From Pinus tabuliformis (Eukaryota > Streptophyta > Pinopsida > Pinales > Pinaceae): a stretch of 64,000 nt of DNA. This document shows, in pieces, positions 11,608 through 23,415 of this stretch. Numbering within the stretch: position 1 is the first letter of the stretch; each line of letters opens with the position of its first letter. The position numbers were made by a program, and so were the translations under genes. The notes under the pieces are model-generated. The model did not search any database, was not told where the DNA came from, and saw nothing but the letters and a program-made list of their open reading frames with translations. The stretch lies in the NCBI GenBank assembly GCA_031772625.1, contig CM062820.1:86658069-86722068 (forward strand), in the 5' to 3' direction.

Positions 11608-12748
11608 ATGTTATTGGGACCATGGATGAGTGTCTCGATGGACTTCATTACTCAGTTATCACAGGTGCAGGGGTACAAGGGGATCATGGTCGTGGTCAAT
11701 CATTTTTCCAAGTCCGTTGTCTTCATTCCAACAAAGATACCTTGTGGAGTCGAGAAGACTGCGGAGTTGTTCTTCAAGAACATAGTGAAGTATTGGGGGA
11801 TGCCATTGAGTATTGTGTCGGACCGAGATCCGTGATTTATAGGCAGATTTTGGACCACACTGTTCAAGCTAGTCAGGACAAAATTGTTGATGAGTTCGAG
11901 TTACCATCCACAGGCAGATGGGCAGACTGCTCAGCGAATCAACACATTGCTAGAGGACTACTTGAGACATTATGTGACAGTTGATCAGAAGAATTGGCCT
12001 AAACTCTTGGATGTAGCTCAGTTCAGCTATAACTTGCAAAAGAGTTCTGCGATAGGGTATAGTCCATTTGAGTTGGTGAATGGATAGTTGCCAGTTTCTC
12101 CTCACACTGTATTGTCGAGAGATTTCTTAAGGAGTCCTCATGCAAAGAAGTTCATAAAGGCTCGGGATGAGACTTTGGAGTTAGCACGGTAGTGCTTACA
12201 TGAGGCTGCAAGGAGAATGAAGAAATGGGCAAATAAGGATAGGTGGGATGCACACTTTAGTGTGGGAGATATGGTTTTTCTCAAGATTACCAGAGATCAG
12301 TTTCAACAACCTAAGGGAACTGCGAGATCTTTGACGAGGAAGTATGAGAGGCCATTTCGGGTGAAGAAGCGAGTGGTGAAGTTGCCTATTAGCTGGAGCT
12401 TCCGCGCTACATGCATGCAAAAAATCATGTTTTCCATATCAGTTAGTTGAAGAAGTGTCAACTTGATGCAGGACATCCAGAGAGGGTGGAGCCACCGAGG
12501 GGACCAACCATGATTGTTGACAGACCAAATCTTGTGTTGGAGAAGATTTCGGATCTTTGGACGATGAGACTCCGGAGTAACAAGAGATTGGAATTTCTCA
12601 TAAGACGGAAGGATGCACTGGAGGAGGATAGCTAGGAAATGGAGGACTCACTGTGGAGATGGAAGGGAAAGACTGTGAAGTACGACAAGAAGCTACGAAG
12701 GATAGCTAGATTTCCGAGGATGACAATGACTTTAGGTCGGGGAGAATG
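11608..12748 (+). pseudogene. Ty3/gypsy integrase and chromodomain remnant
   Basis: This is the 3' end of a pol polyprotein. The integrase core is recognisable in two frames: SMDFI (first catalytic Asp), HFSKSVVFIPTK and VSDRDP (second Asp), then SSYHPQADGQT. The catalytic Glu expected after GQT is Ala. The GPY/F-like part and a degraded chromodomain (LEFLIRRKDALEED, then MEDSLWRWKG) follow, so this was a chromovirus. Breaks include a frameshift near 11,836, TAG at 12,085-12,087 and 12,190-12,192 (both at expected Gln), a frameshift near 12,430, and a TAG where chromodomain Trp is expected near 12,634. Everything upstream (gag, protease, RT, RNase H) is missing. The 3' LTR follows directly. 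Confidence 0.85.
12736..12748 (+). other. Polypurine tract
   Basis: ggtcggggagaa lies directly before the LTR start TGTAATGCCC. This is the usual plus-strand priming site. Confidence 0.65.
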
Positions 12749-13899
12749 TAATGCCCACGAGTCATTGGTGTGTTCAAGCGAGTCGGGCGCACCCACCCGG
12801 CATGTTTAACCGAGTTTTTGGCAAAAGTTGGTGATGGGTACACAACGGGCAGGGGACGAGCTGAGTGGACAGAACAGTGAGTTGGGCGCATGCCCAAGCG
12901 AGGCGACGAACTGGCTGGGTGAGTACGTGAGCGACACACGAAAAGTCATTTGGCGAAACAGCTAAGTGTTGAACACCGCGGACTTATATGGGTGGGCGGT
13001 TCCGTGTGTGGGCACCCCACACCAAGCCGACGGATTAAATTGTGGTGAAACACCAAAAGTCGGGTCGGCTTGGCCATGGGCCAAAGCCCCCACTTTGGCA
13101 AGCCATCATATAAACCAAGTTTGGAATTGGTGGCAAAGTGCATGAATGGATCATCTCACAAGTCTACAAAAAGGAGCTCTGTGTTACGGGGCGAGCTACC
13201 TTAGCAGCGAGCTGAGATGAGTCTGCACGATGGGTGGTGGGACTGAACGCAGAATGCAGCAGAGTCAGGTGGTGGAGTTACACGAATCTTGGGCAGACTT
13301 GGCGGACAAGCCACAAGTCGCACCATCGGGTCAACAGTGAACCGCGACGAGTGGAATGGCGGTAACTCGGGTGTGGGAACCCGCGGGCAGGGCGACCCAG
13401 TGTATGGGCACCCGTCGGTCAACACGACGAGCTACCAGCGGTGGTGAGCTGTGCGGACAGAGAAATGAAGTGCGGTGGGGTGGCACGAGCTGCAGGTAAG
13501 TGTGGCTGCACTGAATGATGACGGAAGACATGACACAACATTCAGTGAAACGCAAGTTGGGTCTCGGGCAAGGATGAGCGGTGCAACAATCGGGTCGATG
13601 GACCGGCCGCGCTGCATGACAACGATTTTTGTAAAGTGTAGAAACATCGGTCGAGTTCTTCTCCTGGTCATTTGTAAAGAAACAAAATTTTATTATAATT
13701 CTTACTTGCATACTATTAGACTGTGTCTCTTGCTGGTTGAATGTTTTATTAATGTATTCCACACATTAATGTTTTCACATGGTAAATAAGATGAATGTTA
13801 GGCGTAGTTCGGGAAATAGTTTAACAATAGAAAAAATTAAGTGTTTGGCCGATGCTGCACATTGGACAATTCACGAAAAAAATAATTGGGGGCGTGACA
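12749..13899 (+). mobile_element. 3' LTR of the truncated Ty3/gypsy element
   Basis: It starts TGTAATGCCC and ends GGGCGTGACA. The ends are inverted matches at 8 of 10 positions, as in many Ty3/gypsy LTRs (TGTCACGCCC...GGGCGTGACA). It is about 1,150 bp long and clearly richer in G+C than its surroundings, with many repeated short motifs such as gtgggcacc and cgagct. No partner LTR is present, because the element is 5' truncated. Open frames on both strands inside it are not genes. Confidence 0.75.
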
Positions 13900-14821
13900 A
13901 TAGCAGTGTTGTGCGAAGTTTTCAAACTAGATGACCCACACTAGACATTGCGAAAGAAGAGTCTGACAAGGCGCTGTCTTTGTTGCCATTCCCACCATTC
14001 CTCATATGTCACTTTAGCTTTTGTGATTGCCACACCAAACAATCACTTCAGATTTGATGATTGTTATATCAAACCCTGCATGTTCAAAATTGGCCTATCT
14101 TTTAGTGCTTTACCTCAAATAAACTCTTCATCCCTTGTCCCTCTATGTGATTGGATGTTGATACTTGTGGTCGAAATTGGAACCTTTCCCACACGAGATC
14201 GATGGTTCTTCATATTCTCTAATGCCATGGCGTGAGATAGGGGGTGATACGACTTCATAATCTTCAACCGCATGCCATGAGATAAGGGGCATTGACATGG
14301 CATGTTTTGTCCATAACGATTCAAAATTGTCTAGGAATTATATTTTAAAATTAGATTCACTTTGATGAAATGTGAAAATTTTGCTATTTAGAATTTTGTT
14401 TTGAAAATTTTAATGGTGTTTGAAATTTTGTATTAAAAGTATTATTTATAATAATTATTTAGAGGATTTATGTTTTTTTAATAAATTTGTTTGACCAAAT
14501 TTATAAAGTCAAAACTTTAAAATATGTTATTTCAATGTATTTTTAAATTATTATGATGGTTTAATAAAGAATATATATCTTAAAATCATTTTCATCTTAT
14601 TAGTTTGTTTGAAAAAGCTAAAATTTGTTTTATTTAATCTATTAACATTAAAAATAACAACATTAACCTAGTTTCTAAACAATACCAATTAGAAAAGTAA
14701 TATTGGGGAATTTTATTCTAACTAATAATATTTATAACAATATTAATTAGAATTAATTATTTAACATCTTTTTACTTAATTAAATTTAATATAAATTTTT
14801 AATATTTGTTATGATTGTTTT

Positions 14822-14878
<57 letters not shown>

Positions 14879-16037
14879 ATATATCTATAGTTAATTTTAA
14901 TTAAAAATATTATAAAACATGAATAATTTCATTTTCATTAAGTTTCCTCTATTTGTTGTGAATATCACAATCTAATATAAATTATGTGCTCTCTATTTTT
15001 TATAGATATTGTAACTCAATATAAGTGAAAAGGATAAAAATATTTCACATTTACCATAAATAAAATATTTTGATGTCCATGTAAAATAATATAATTTTAT
15101 ATCGACTTTACAAACATAAAATAACACAAGTAAAAGAAAATCATATATAGAAGAGGAAGATATATAATTCTTATATTTTATAAAAATATTTCAATATATA
15201 ACTCAAATAAATTATTTGAATACCCATATTCACTAATTTATTTCCATATCAACTTCATATATATTTATATAAAAAGAATAAAAAATATATATTTTGATGT
15301 TGATTATAATAAAATATTTAGTGCCCACAAAGAAAAAATAATTGAGAGAGGGAAAAAATTACTTTCTCATGGAAGAAAAAGTGGATATGGGTAATTTATT
15401 CAATTCTTAATTTAGCGCTAATATGTTACATTTAAAAAATATTAGTAATAATAAACAATTCAATGTGTATCATAAGCAAATATTTCAATATACAAGGCTA
15501 AACAATATTGATGTCTATTTAAAAATATATCACTAACAAAAAAAAAAAAAAAATTGTCTATTTAAAAATATATCACTAATAAAAAAATATTTTAGTCTCG
15601 AGAATGTGGGCCATAAATATGATATTTGAATGGTCATGTCAAGTGAAATATTTGAATGTGGTTTATGTATATCCATAATAAACATCAAAACACTTCTAAG
15701 ATCTAAAAAGTCATAAAAAATAACTAAATTATAACTTTATTTTTAATTATTATTATAATTATTATTAATAATGATAAAAATAATTAATATATATAAATTA
15801 TATATAAATATGCAACAAGAGTCTTAACCATGAAGATTCACCCCATTTAAAGATTCTTAATCTGTAGATAGGTGATGGGCGATTCTTAATCTTTAGATAG
15901 GTGATGAGCCTCCTAAATAGGAACAATTCAAGGCTCATTTGATTATCTTGTGGCACATTTAACCTCTATGGCCCATCTAACCATCTTGTGGCACATTTTA
16001 ACCTCTCTTTTTGCATTTGATAATATATTTTTCAAGT
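13900..16037. other. AT-rich spacer with TA microsatellite
   Basis: No gene seen. A TA tract is at 14,825-14,876, and there are short poly-A and AT-rich runs. 13,915-13,975 is a diverged match to 26,785-26,850 (shared ttttcaaact and gaaagag-type blocks). There is a small local duplication around 14,224-14,300. Confidence 0.6.
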
Positions 16038-16042
16038 TATAA

Positions 16043-18543
16043 TGTCACACACCCAAAATTAGAATAAGCCATAGTAAAAAAAATTTTTAACTACATGAAT
16101 ATTCCAACCTTTGCATAATACGGAGTACTGATCTCATAAAACCATCGAGATTAACATATACAGCTGGCATCAAATTGATATATAAACTTTTCTATGGTTT
16201 GCACTTTACAATAATTTCAAATTTGTTTAAATGTTAGCACCATAGTTTTGAGCCTCGAGGAATAGAGTTACCTAAGTTCATGTGTAAGCCTTTATGATAC
16301 CAATAATTGGTTTACTGTGATTCGCAATCCCACCATATATTATTCGTATTAACTATACAAATTATGTATTTACTGCCCTAACTCAACCTTACAGTGGCAT
16401 TAATAGTTCTCAGGTTGTTGAATGCCCTAGGGCTATGGTCCACTTCTGAGGTGAACGTCCTGGCACCTCCAGTTGTAGTCCTCACGTGGGAAAATGTGCT
16501 TGATCTACGACACCCAGTCCTCCTCTAGATCGAACGGCCAAAGTTTCATCTTGATGGACATATTGTGGCCTGTAAGGGCAAATTCATGATTTGGTATCTC
16601 TGCTGAACGCTCGCTTGTTCCTCTCGCTAGTTTGGCAACCTCCTTTCTGGTAAGGGAATTCTAAACTGCGAATTTCTTTTCACAGGTCCTAGTTCGAATT
16701 CTGGTTCATCAGAGTTTGTTACTGGGCTGAACTACATTTTCTAGTTGCTGTAGCCGATTTCTGGTTTGCATATTTCTCTGGGGAAGGTTGGCTTGCATGG
16801 TTCGACACTCAAATAGGTACCCATCTGTTGGTGACATCCTCTGTCAAACTCCTCACTGCTCCTTTCCTTGTTTACTATTTTCAAAAACGCAAGGATGCTA
16901 TAGTCTAAATCCTATGCTTGTTTTATTGCAGGTTGGTTTGGCTCTTGGACAGAACCCTCGGGATCTTTTCAATTCACCGTCGTGACATCAGGGTCCTCGG
17001 CATTTCTACTGGGTATGCGGGTTTTACCGAGATGGCCCTAAAATTGTTCTTATATGATCTTACAGACTCTATGGTTATTTTTAATTTCAAAATCCATCGT
17101 CTTGAAGCTAAGAACTCATGGTGTAATGTTTTAAAGGATGATTGTATAACTGTGTAAATCCCTTTCTGGATATTTGACTCTATTTAGCTGTAGAGCTTTG
17201 CGTTCATAAATTTCTCTATTGGACTTATTTTAATTGTCAACTGTCTATGGCACAAATCTTTTATTATGAAAGTTTGTCATTCCGTAAGCTATAAATTTTG
17301 GTAGTTGCTACTCTATTATTGCGTAGTATGTATATAGTCATATTGCTTATTTTCATTTCGAAACCGCAATGTAATTTTCTATTACTCTTGGGTTTGAGGG
17401 GATTATGGAAATCCTTCTGTCAAATTAGTTCGAGGATATTTCTAGGAATGTTTTACCTGCTTTGAAAATGTAAGTAATCTTCTGTTTGTTTTCCCGTAAT
17501 GGAAACAATATTATTGTTTTTCTTTATGAATTCCTTTCCAGTGTTAGGATTGTCTGTTATCTTTAAATTAATTTCTTCAATAACTCAAACCCTTGCTAAC
17601 TTCTAGGGTTTATGCAAGTTTTAATGATTGTTTCGTTATCACAAGGCTTTCATTGGGTCTTGCACTAGAATAAAATACAGCAGGCCATACTTTCTTCTGA
17701 TTATTTGTGGTGATTTGTCACAATGGTTCCACTATTCTATTGTTCTATCTTGAAGTTGTGGTCTACTCGTTTCTCCTCCGTTTTTAACTACAATAGTTCT
17801 TTGCTATGTTTTCTTCTATAATCATTGTGGTAGAATGAAATTACTTACAGGTTAATTAATTTGTTTTCTTTAGTGAGGGACAATATCCCAACCTGTTCTG
17901 GTTCTATTTGTAACATTTCTTAACTAAATTATCAAACTAGTTAATATTCTACTTCTTTAAGACAGAAGTTATACAAGTAAATAATACCTTCTGTAATTTA
18001 AGAGAAGTTATTCAGATTTACTTATCTGTCCTCACCCTTCCAGATATACTGAATTAGATTCTTCTGATTATTTGCCTCCCAACCTTGAGACCAGCACTGC
18101 TCCGCCTGAGGTCTCCCCCTGAGCTACCCTTCACAGGGTATTCTCTTCAAGATTTTATGTTCTTGAATGTAGCAACTATCTCGTCTTAACTAGACATAGC
18201 CAAGGTAGCACTGTCTGTCCCTACAACACAGTCCATCTCACAGTTTTCCTCTTTTCCTCCAGGTCTCAGATCCCCCCATGCTCTTGATTCTTGGAATAAA
18301 TCTTCCTTGTGGAAGTAGTTAGGGCTAGGGTAACTACCTAGCCTAACTATTTGAGAATAAGCTATCATCCTTAGATGAGTTACTCTCAGTTAAATTAAAC
18401 CAATTAATTATTGCCAAGATTCCAACAATTCACTTTTATTAAATTAAGACATAATTACTATTTATATCAAAGTTAACCAATATATAGTTTGTCCAAAAAA
18501 ATACAGTAAAATAAATATTTGCACATATATGGGGGACATTGCA
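16043..18543 (-). repeat. Chromovirus 3' LTR (sense of element)
   Basis: TGTCACACACCC ... GGGGGACATTGCA. It aligns along its length with 23,416-25,891. On the element's strand the polypurine tract GGGGGGGAGA (plus 18,544-18,556) abuts its start. Internal open frames near 16,788-17,157 are LTR sequence, since both LTRs carry them. Confidence 0.92.
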
Positions 18544-18552
18544 TCTCCCCCC

Positions 18553-18960
18553 CTATGATTGAACATCGTCTCGATGTTCTTCTGTCGGAAATAACCCAGG
18601 AAATATCTCCCTCATGGTCCTTTCATCCTCCCAGGTAGCCCCTTTAGGGCCAAAACGCTGCCACTGTACTTTAACTTGGGTGATAACTTGTCTCCATAGC
18701 ATTACTTCTCTCCGATCAAGTATACTTATTGGCTCGACCAGGAACTCGCCTTCCGGTTCTACCTGTATAGTCAAGACAAAAGAAAGTTATTTTAATTATT
18801 TGGTAAAATCAGAATGTACTTCTACTATGCATAATTACATACTCATATATAAGATAAGTCGACGAAGATTTTTTTTAAATTTTTCTCCCCTTCACCTGTA
18901 TTTCTTGCCAGTTTATTATGTGTTTGGGGTCATAAACGTATTTCTTTAAAACAGAAAGGT
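18553..18960 (-). pseudogene. Chromodomain tail of chromovirus pol
   Basis: A minus-strand frame of 73 codons reads VEPEGEFLVEPISILDRREV, then TQVKVQWQRFGPKGATWEDE. It has the aromatic and acidic pattern of a chromodomain (KVQW...ATWE), which tethers integration to methylated histone in chromoviruses. It is separated by a frameshift or stop from the preceding linker with HNVFHLSVLKKYVYDPKH at 18,875-19,078. It ends just before the polypurine tract. Confidence 0.85.
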
Positions 18961-19089
18961 GAAAAACGTTGTGAAACCATATATGGCTTGGTAAAGCAAG
19001 TTGATAAGCTACGGGCCCAATCTGTGCTAAAATTTGGGAAGGACCACAGAATCTGGGTGCCAATTTGGCGCAACCCATTCACTGAAGTG

Positions 19090-20031
19090 TACTTTTCTTG
19101 GCTCTAACACACACGTAGACATGATCACCCACTTGAAATTACTGAAATCTTTTTTCTGGTCAACAAAGTTCTTTTGTTGATCCTGAGTGGCATTTAAATT
19201 AGATCACACTTCTTTGACCATTTTTTCCATCTCTGCTAACACATCAGGCCCCAACATTAACTTATCTTCTGAACCACCCCAGTTTGAGGGAGTCCTGCAT
19301 TTACACCCATACAACACTTCAAAAGGGCTCATTTGTGTAGAAGTGTGATAGTTGTTGTTATAAGTGAATTCTACAAGATGCAAGTATTTTTCACACTTCG
19401 ACGGTTGCTGCATTACATAATTCAATAACAAATCCTCCACCACCTGGTTTACATGCTCCATCTGTCCATCTGTTTGAGGATGGTAAGAAATACTAAAATG
19501 TAGTTGAGTACCAAGCCCTCCGAACAAGGCTTTCCAGAATGCTGATGTAAATTTTACATCACGATCTGAAATTATAACCTTCGGTATTCCATGCAACCTA
19601 AAAATATTGTTCATAAATATATTAGCAATCTGTATTGCCTTATAAGTAGATTGTACCGGTGTGAAGTGGGCAGATTTTCTCAGCTTATCCACAACCACCA
19701 TGATTGAGTCATTCTGTTTTCTTGACCTGGGCAGGCCTGTTATAAAATCGATGGAAATAACTTCCCACTTCCATTCCAGAATGGGTAATGGGTGGAGTAA
19801 ACCAGTTGGATGATGGTGTTTTGTTTTAACTTGCTGGCATTCCAAATAGCGGGCCAAAAATTTAGCCACCTCCTTATTCATGTTGGGCCAAAAATATTCT
19901 TTTCTAAGAGTTGTTATCAACTTCTGATATCCAAGATGGCCGGCATATGGAACCTTGTGATATTCATCTAAAATTAAATCTTTAATGGCTTTTATATTGG
20001 GTACATACATTCTTGTTTTATAAATCAGCAA
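19090..20031 (-). pseudogene. Chromovirus integrase
   Basis: An open stretch of 275 codons. The N-terminal zinc region has EYHKVPYAGHLGYQK and YLECQQVK; the first Cys of the HHCC set is Tyr here. The catalytic core has ISIDFITGLP (Asp), ISDRDVKF (Asp) and HPQTDGQMEHVN (Glu), so the DDE triad is kept. The C-terminal part continues through FEVLYGCKCRTP. A stop separates it from the downstream chromodomain linker and another (at ~20,032-20,058) from RNase H. Confidence 0.92.
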
Positions 20032-20058
20032 ACCCTCTTGGTTTACTTCATACCCAAG

Positions 20059-20661
20059 CTATTGTGCTTTATTGTTTAGAATTTTTGTTTGCTGCCACAA
20101 AGTTTGATACTCTGGGTCTTGCATTGTTGCCTCCTTAATTTGTTCCTTAAATGTGTTTTGTGCTTCACTAAATGATATTTCATATAAACAGTTAGCTTTT
20201 CTACTTAGTGAATCTACGACACGATTTTCTTTTCCTTTTAGATGTTTAATTTCAAAATCGAAGCCGCTCAGAAAATCAACCCAACGTGCTTGTCTAGCAT
20301 TCAAAGTGGGTTGTTTAAAATAATTAGTCAAGCTATGATGGTCAGTCATTAGCAGAAATTTCTTACCCAATAGGTAATGCCGCCACATTTTTAAGGCATG
20401 AATAATTGTTGTCAGTTCCAAATCATAGGTAGAGTACCTCTGCTCATGCTCTTTAAGCTTTTTAGATTCGTAAGCGATGACTCTGCCTTCTTGCATTAGT
20501 ACACCACCCACACCTTCTTTGCTAGCATCAATACACACCACATAATCTTTGTTTGGATCAACAATGTTTAATATAGGTGTAGCGCTGAGTAAATTTTTAA
20601 GTCGGTCAAAGCTGTTTTGGCATTCTATAATCCATTTAAAGACCTTACCTTTCTTTTGCAA
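20059..20661 (-). pseudogene. Chromovirus RNase H
   Basis: Two hundred open codons: ...NKDYVVCIDASKEGVGGVL (Asp), QRYSTYDLELTTIIHALK (Glu), LMTDHHSLTN (Asp) and GKENRVVDSLSRK (last Asp). The catalytic set is intact. It is joined upstream to the RT thumb only through a frameshift and stop near 20,662-20,680. Confidence 0.92.
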
Positions 20662-20678
20662 TGAGGTAATAGGCTACG

Positions 20679-21470
20679 CTACCCTGCAAAAACCTTCAAT
20701 GAATCATCTGTAATACTAGCTAGGCCCATAAATGACCTTATATCAACCATATCCTTTGGTACTGGCCACTCCATTATGGTCTTTATTTTCTCTGAGTCCA
20801 CAACTATTCCTTCTTTAGTAATGACATGGTCGAGATATTGGAATATGTTCCTTAAAGAAGTCACATTTTTTTATTTGGCATATAGATGGTGTTCTCTCAA
20901 AACTTGTAAAACAATCCAGAGGTGTTCCTTGTGTTCTTCCACCGTCTGTGAGTAAATTAAAATATCATTAATGAAAATTAACACAAACTTGTCTAAATAT
21001 TGATGGAATATGTTGTTCACAAGGCACATGAGACTTGTCGATGCATTGGTTAGCCCAATGGGTAACACCACAAACTCGTAATGCCCATAACGAGTTCTAA
21101 AAGCAGTTTTCGATATATCTTCTTCCTTGATTCTAATTTAATGATAGCCCGATCGAAGGTCAATCTTGGAAAACAGGGTTGCCCCTTTACTTGGTAAAAT
21201 AATTCATCTATACGAGGTAGGGGATACTTGTTTTTGATGGTTAACTTATTCAATTGACGGTAGTCCATACACATTCTCATGGTTCCATCCTTCTTTTTAA
21301 CAAAAAGTACCAGGGCTCCCCAAGGTGATACACTGGGTCGGATGTATTTCTTGTCAAGGAGTTCTTGCAATTGCATTTTCAGCTCTGTTAATTCGGGTAT
21401 GCTCATATGATAAGGAGCTCGAGATACAAATGCAGTGCCTAGCACTAATTCAATAGTAAAATATATATCT
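20679..21470 (-). pseudogene. Chromovirus reverse transcriptase
   Basis: Fragments of one RT in at least two frames. [20 protein letters not shown] is in 21,050-21,445; a frameshift leads to the palm, where the active-site box reads FINDILIYS instead of the usual F-I/V-D-D, so one catalytic Asp is Asn. TKEGIVVDSEKIKTIMEWP follows at 20,679-20,864. A TAA replaces an expected Gln codon after GYH (near 21,139). Confidence 0.9.
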
Positions 21471-21599
21471 CTTTTTGGTGGAAGTCCCGAGATTTCCTTT
21501 GGAAATACATCTAGGAGATTATGTACTAGTGGTATATCCTCTATGGCGGCAGATTTTTCTTTAGAATTAGAATACCTTACTTGAATGGCATAAATCGGG

Positions 21600-22030
21600 C
21601 ACCTTTTTCAGATGAGTTTGGCCAATTGGGAATCTATCATGGGTCTCAGCTTTACAGGTCTTATGATCCCTTGAATTTCCTGCCTTATCCCGTCCTCATC
21701 CATATAATTAATGGTTTTAGTTTTACAGTTAAGGAGAGACCAGTCTTTCTCCAACCAGTCCATACCGATGAGGATATCGTATGACCCTAAGGGCGACACA
21801 TTTAAGTCTGCCATAATAGGTTGTCCTCCTAGCTATATGAGACAATTATTGACCTTGGCCATCACTCTTCTTTTGGCCCCAGTAGCCAGTTGTACTAACC
21901 AAGAATTCTTAAACTTAACAGTCTGAAGATTGCATTGTTCTATTATTTTGGGGCTAACATAACTTAAGGTAGCTCCGGGGTCAATTAAAATAAACAGTTT
22001 GGTTGAATATTTTACCTTCAAACTCTATCA
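21600..22030 (-). pseudogene. Chromovirus aspartic protease
   Basis: KLFILIDPGATLSYVSPKI is the protease active-site region. The family motif is D-S/T-G-A, and here Pro replaces the Ser/Thr. A TAG (near 21,832) interrupts before LGGQPIMADLNV, and GSYDILIGMDWL follows as expected for the flap/C-terminal half. Confidence 0.85.
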
Positions 22031-22059
22031 TAATCGATTGGTACTTTGCCTAGTGGTCC

Positions 22060-23400
22060 TCAAGAGCAACATTGATTTTTGGCATGCTTCTTACCACTTC
22101 TCCGACTGTTGATTCCTCTTGACCCTGTGCTACCTGATAAGTTCCCTTCTGATGTGGCTAGATTTTAACATAATGAGGCCCTCCGCATCCCCAACACTGT
22201 ACTGGCGGTCTGGCTGCCATTTCCACTTCAGTCCTTACTAATTGTTCATTAGTCTCGGTTTCACTAGGGGTTTTGAATCTGGGTGGATTTCTATTCATCT
22301 GTCCTCAAGAAATCTTATTGATCACAAATTTATTTATTTTATGACCAAAGGAAAATTTACTCCCTTTCTTGTCATTCCAATTCTTTCCTCCTTCCCCTTT
22401 CTGCTTATTTTGCTAATAGCATACCCAAGCCCTACGTATGACCTCATCCATAGTTTTTGGGTTATCAAACTCAAGGTGTTCCTTCATAAATAGTGGCAAA
22501 CTACTGACAAACCACTGTACCTTAGCCTTTTCTTCCCATATGTATGGGACATATCACAACAAGGAGGTGAACTTGGTTATGAACTCATCTATGGATAATT
22601 GTCCCAAACAAAGGTCGTGAAACTCCTTGGCCTTCTCGTCATAAAATCTTTCAGTTAGATACTTTTCTTTGAAATATCTTTGAAACTTATACCAAGTTAT
22701 GCTTTGTTCGTCTACACCACGAACTGTCTTTACCTCCTCCCACCATAAGGTGGCTTTTCCCTGCAACTGGAAGATTGTCAATCGAGCTTTAAGATTATGG
22801 TCATATTTGTACGGCTAGAAACACTTGTTCATGTTAATGAGCCAAGATTTCGATGCCTCCTCTTGTTCGCCATAAAAAATTGGAGGCTTAATGTTCTGGA
22901 AATCCCCCTGAAGTTCTACTTTTTGTCTCTTTTGCTTGTTGTGCTCTGATGCATTTTCGAGTTCTTCTTCCTAGTTTTCTTCACCACCTTCAGTTTCTGC
23001 TCGTTCTGTATGGTATTCCTGTTCTCCAGTCATATTTCCCTGTTCAGGATTGGGAATTGTGTGTCTCTGGTTCTGTCTATCTGACAGCCTTTTCATGATC
23101 TTTTGTTGTTCCTACATCAGTCGTTTATTATCTGCTCAAAGTTGAGCCATTTCTGTCTTTAATTATTGCACAGTTTCTAAGAGCGTGGGATTATTGTTTC
23201 ACGGTTCTTCTCCTAGCTGCACCCATACTTCAGGATTGGTCTCTTGAAATGTTGCTACTCCTGCTCCTGTCACAGTCTGGTGCGGTATGGTTCCCATTCT
23301 TCTCATACTAACTATGCATGTTCCTGGATCTTTGTTGTGCACATTACAAAAATACCATCAATTATTGTCTTTCTAGAGGCCTCAGTTTTTGTAACCTGAG
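22060..23400 (-). pseudogene. Chromovirus gag
   Basis: The Retrotrans_gag core is seen at 22,554-22,781 (QGKATLWWEEVK, WYKFQRYFKEKYL, CLGQLSIDEFITKF). Further on (about 22,150-22,210) a zinc-knuckle remnant reads CWGCGGPHYVKI followed by a stop where the last Cys is expected. The N-terminal part towards 23,400 is Gln/Glu-rich and broken by stops. Confidence 0.85.
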
Positions 23401-23413
23401 TGCTCTGATACCA
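23399..23413 (-). other. Primer-binding site of the chromovirus
   Basis: On the minus strand TGGTATCAGAGCACTC lies 2 bp inside the 5' LTR end, complementary to the 3' end of initiator tRNA-Met as in many plant LTR elements. Confidence 0.85.
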
Positions 23414-23415
23414 CA

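Noticed and set aside
13331-13789. ORFs on both strands within the gypsy LTR
   Set aside because: The region is LTR by its ends and position; the open frames reflect its higher G+C content.
16788-17157. Short ORFs repeated at 24,146-24,530
   Set aside because: They fall in the paired LTRs of the chromovirus; repeated because the LTRs are repeated.
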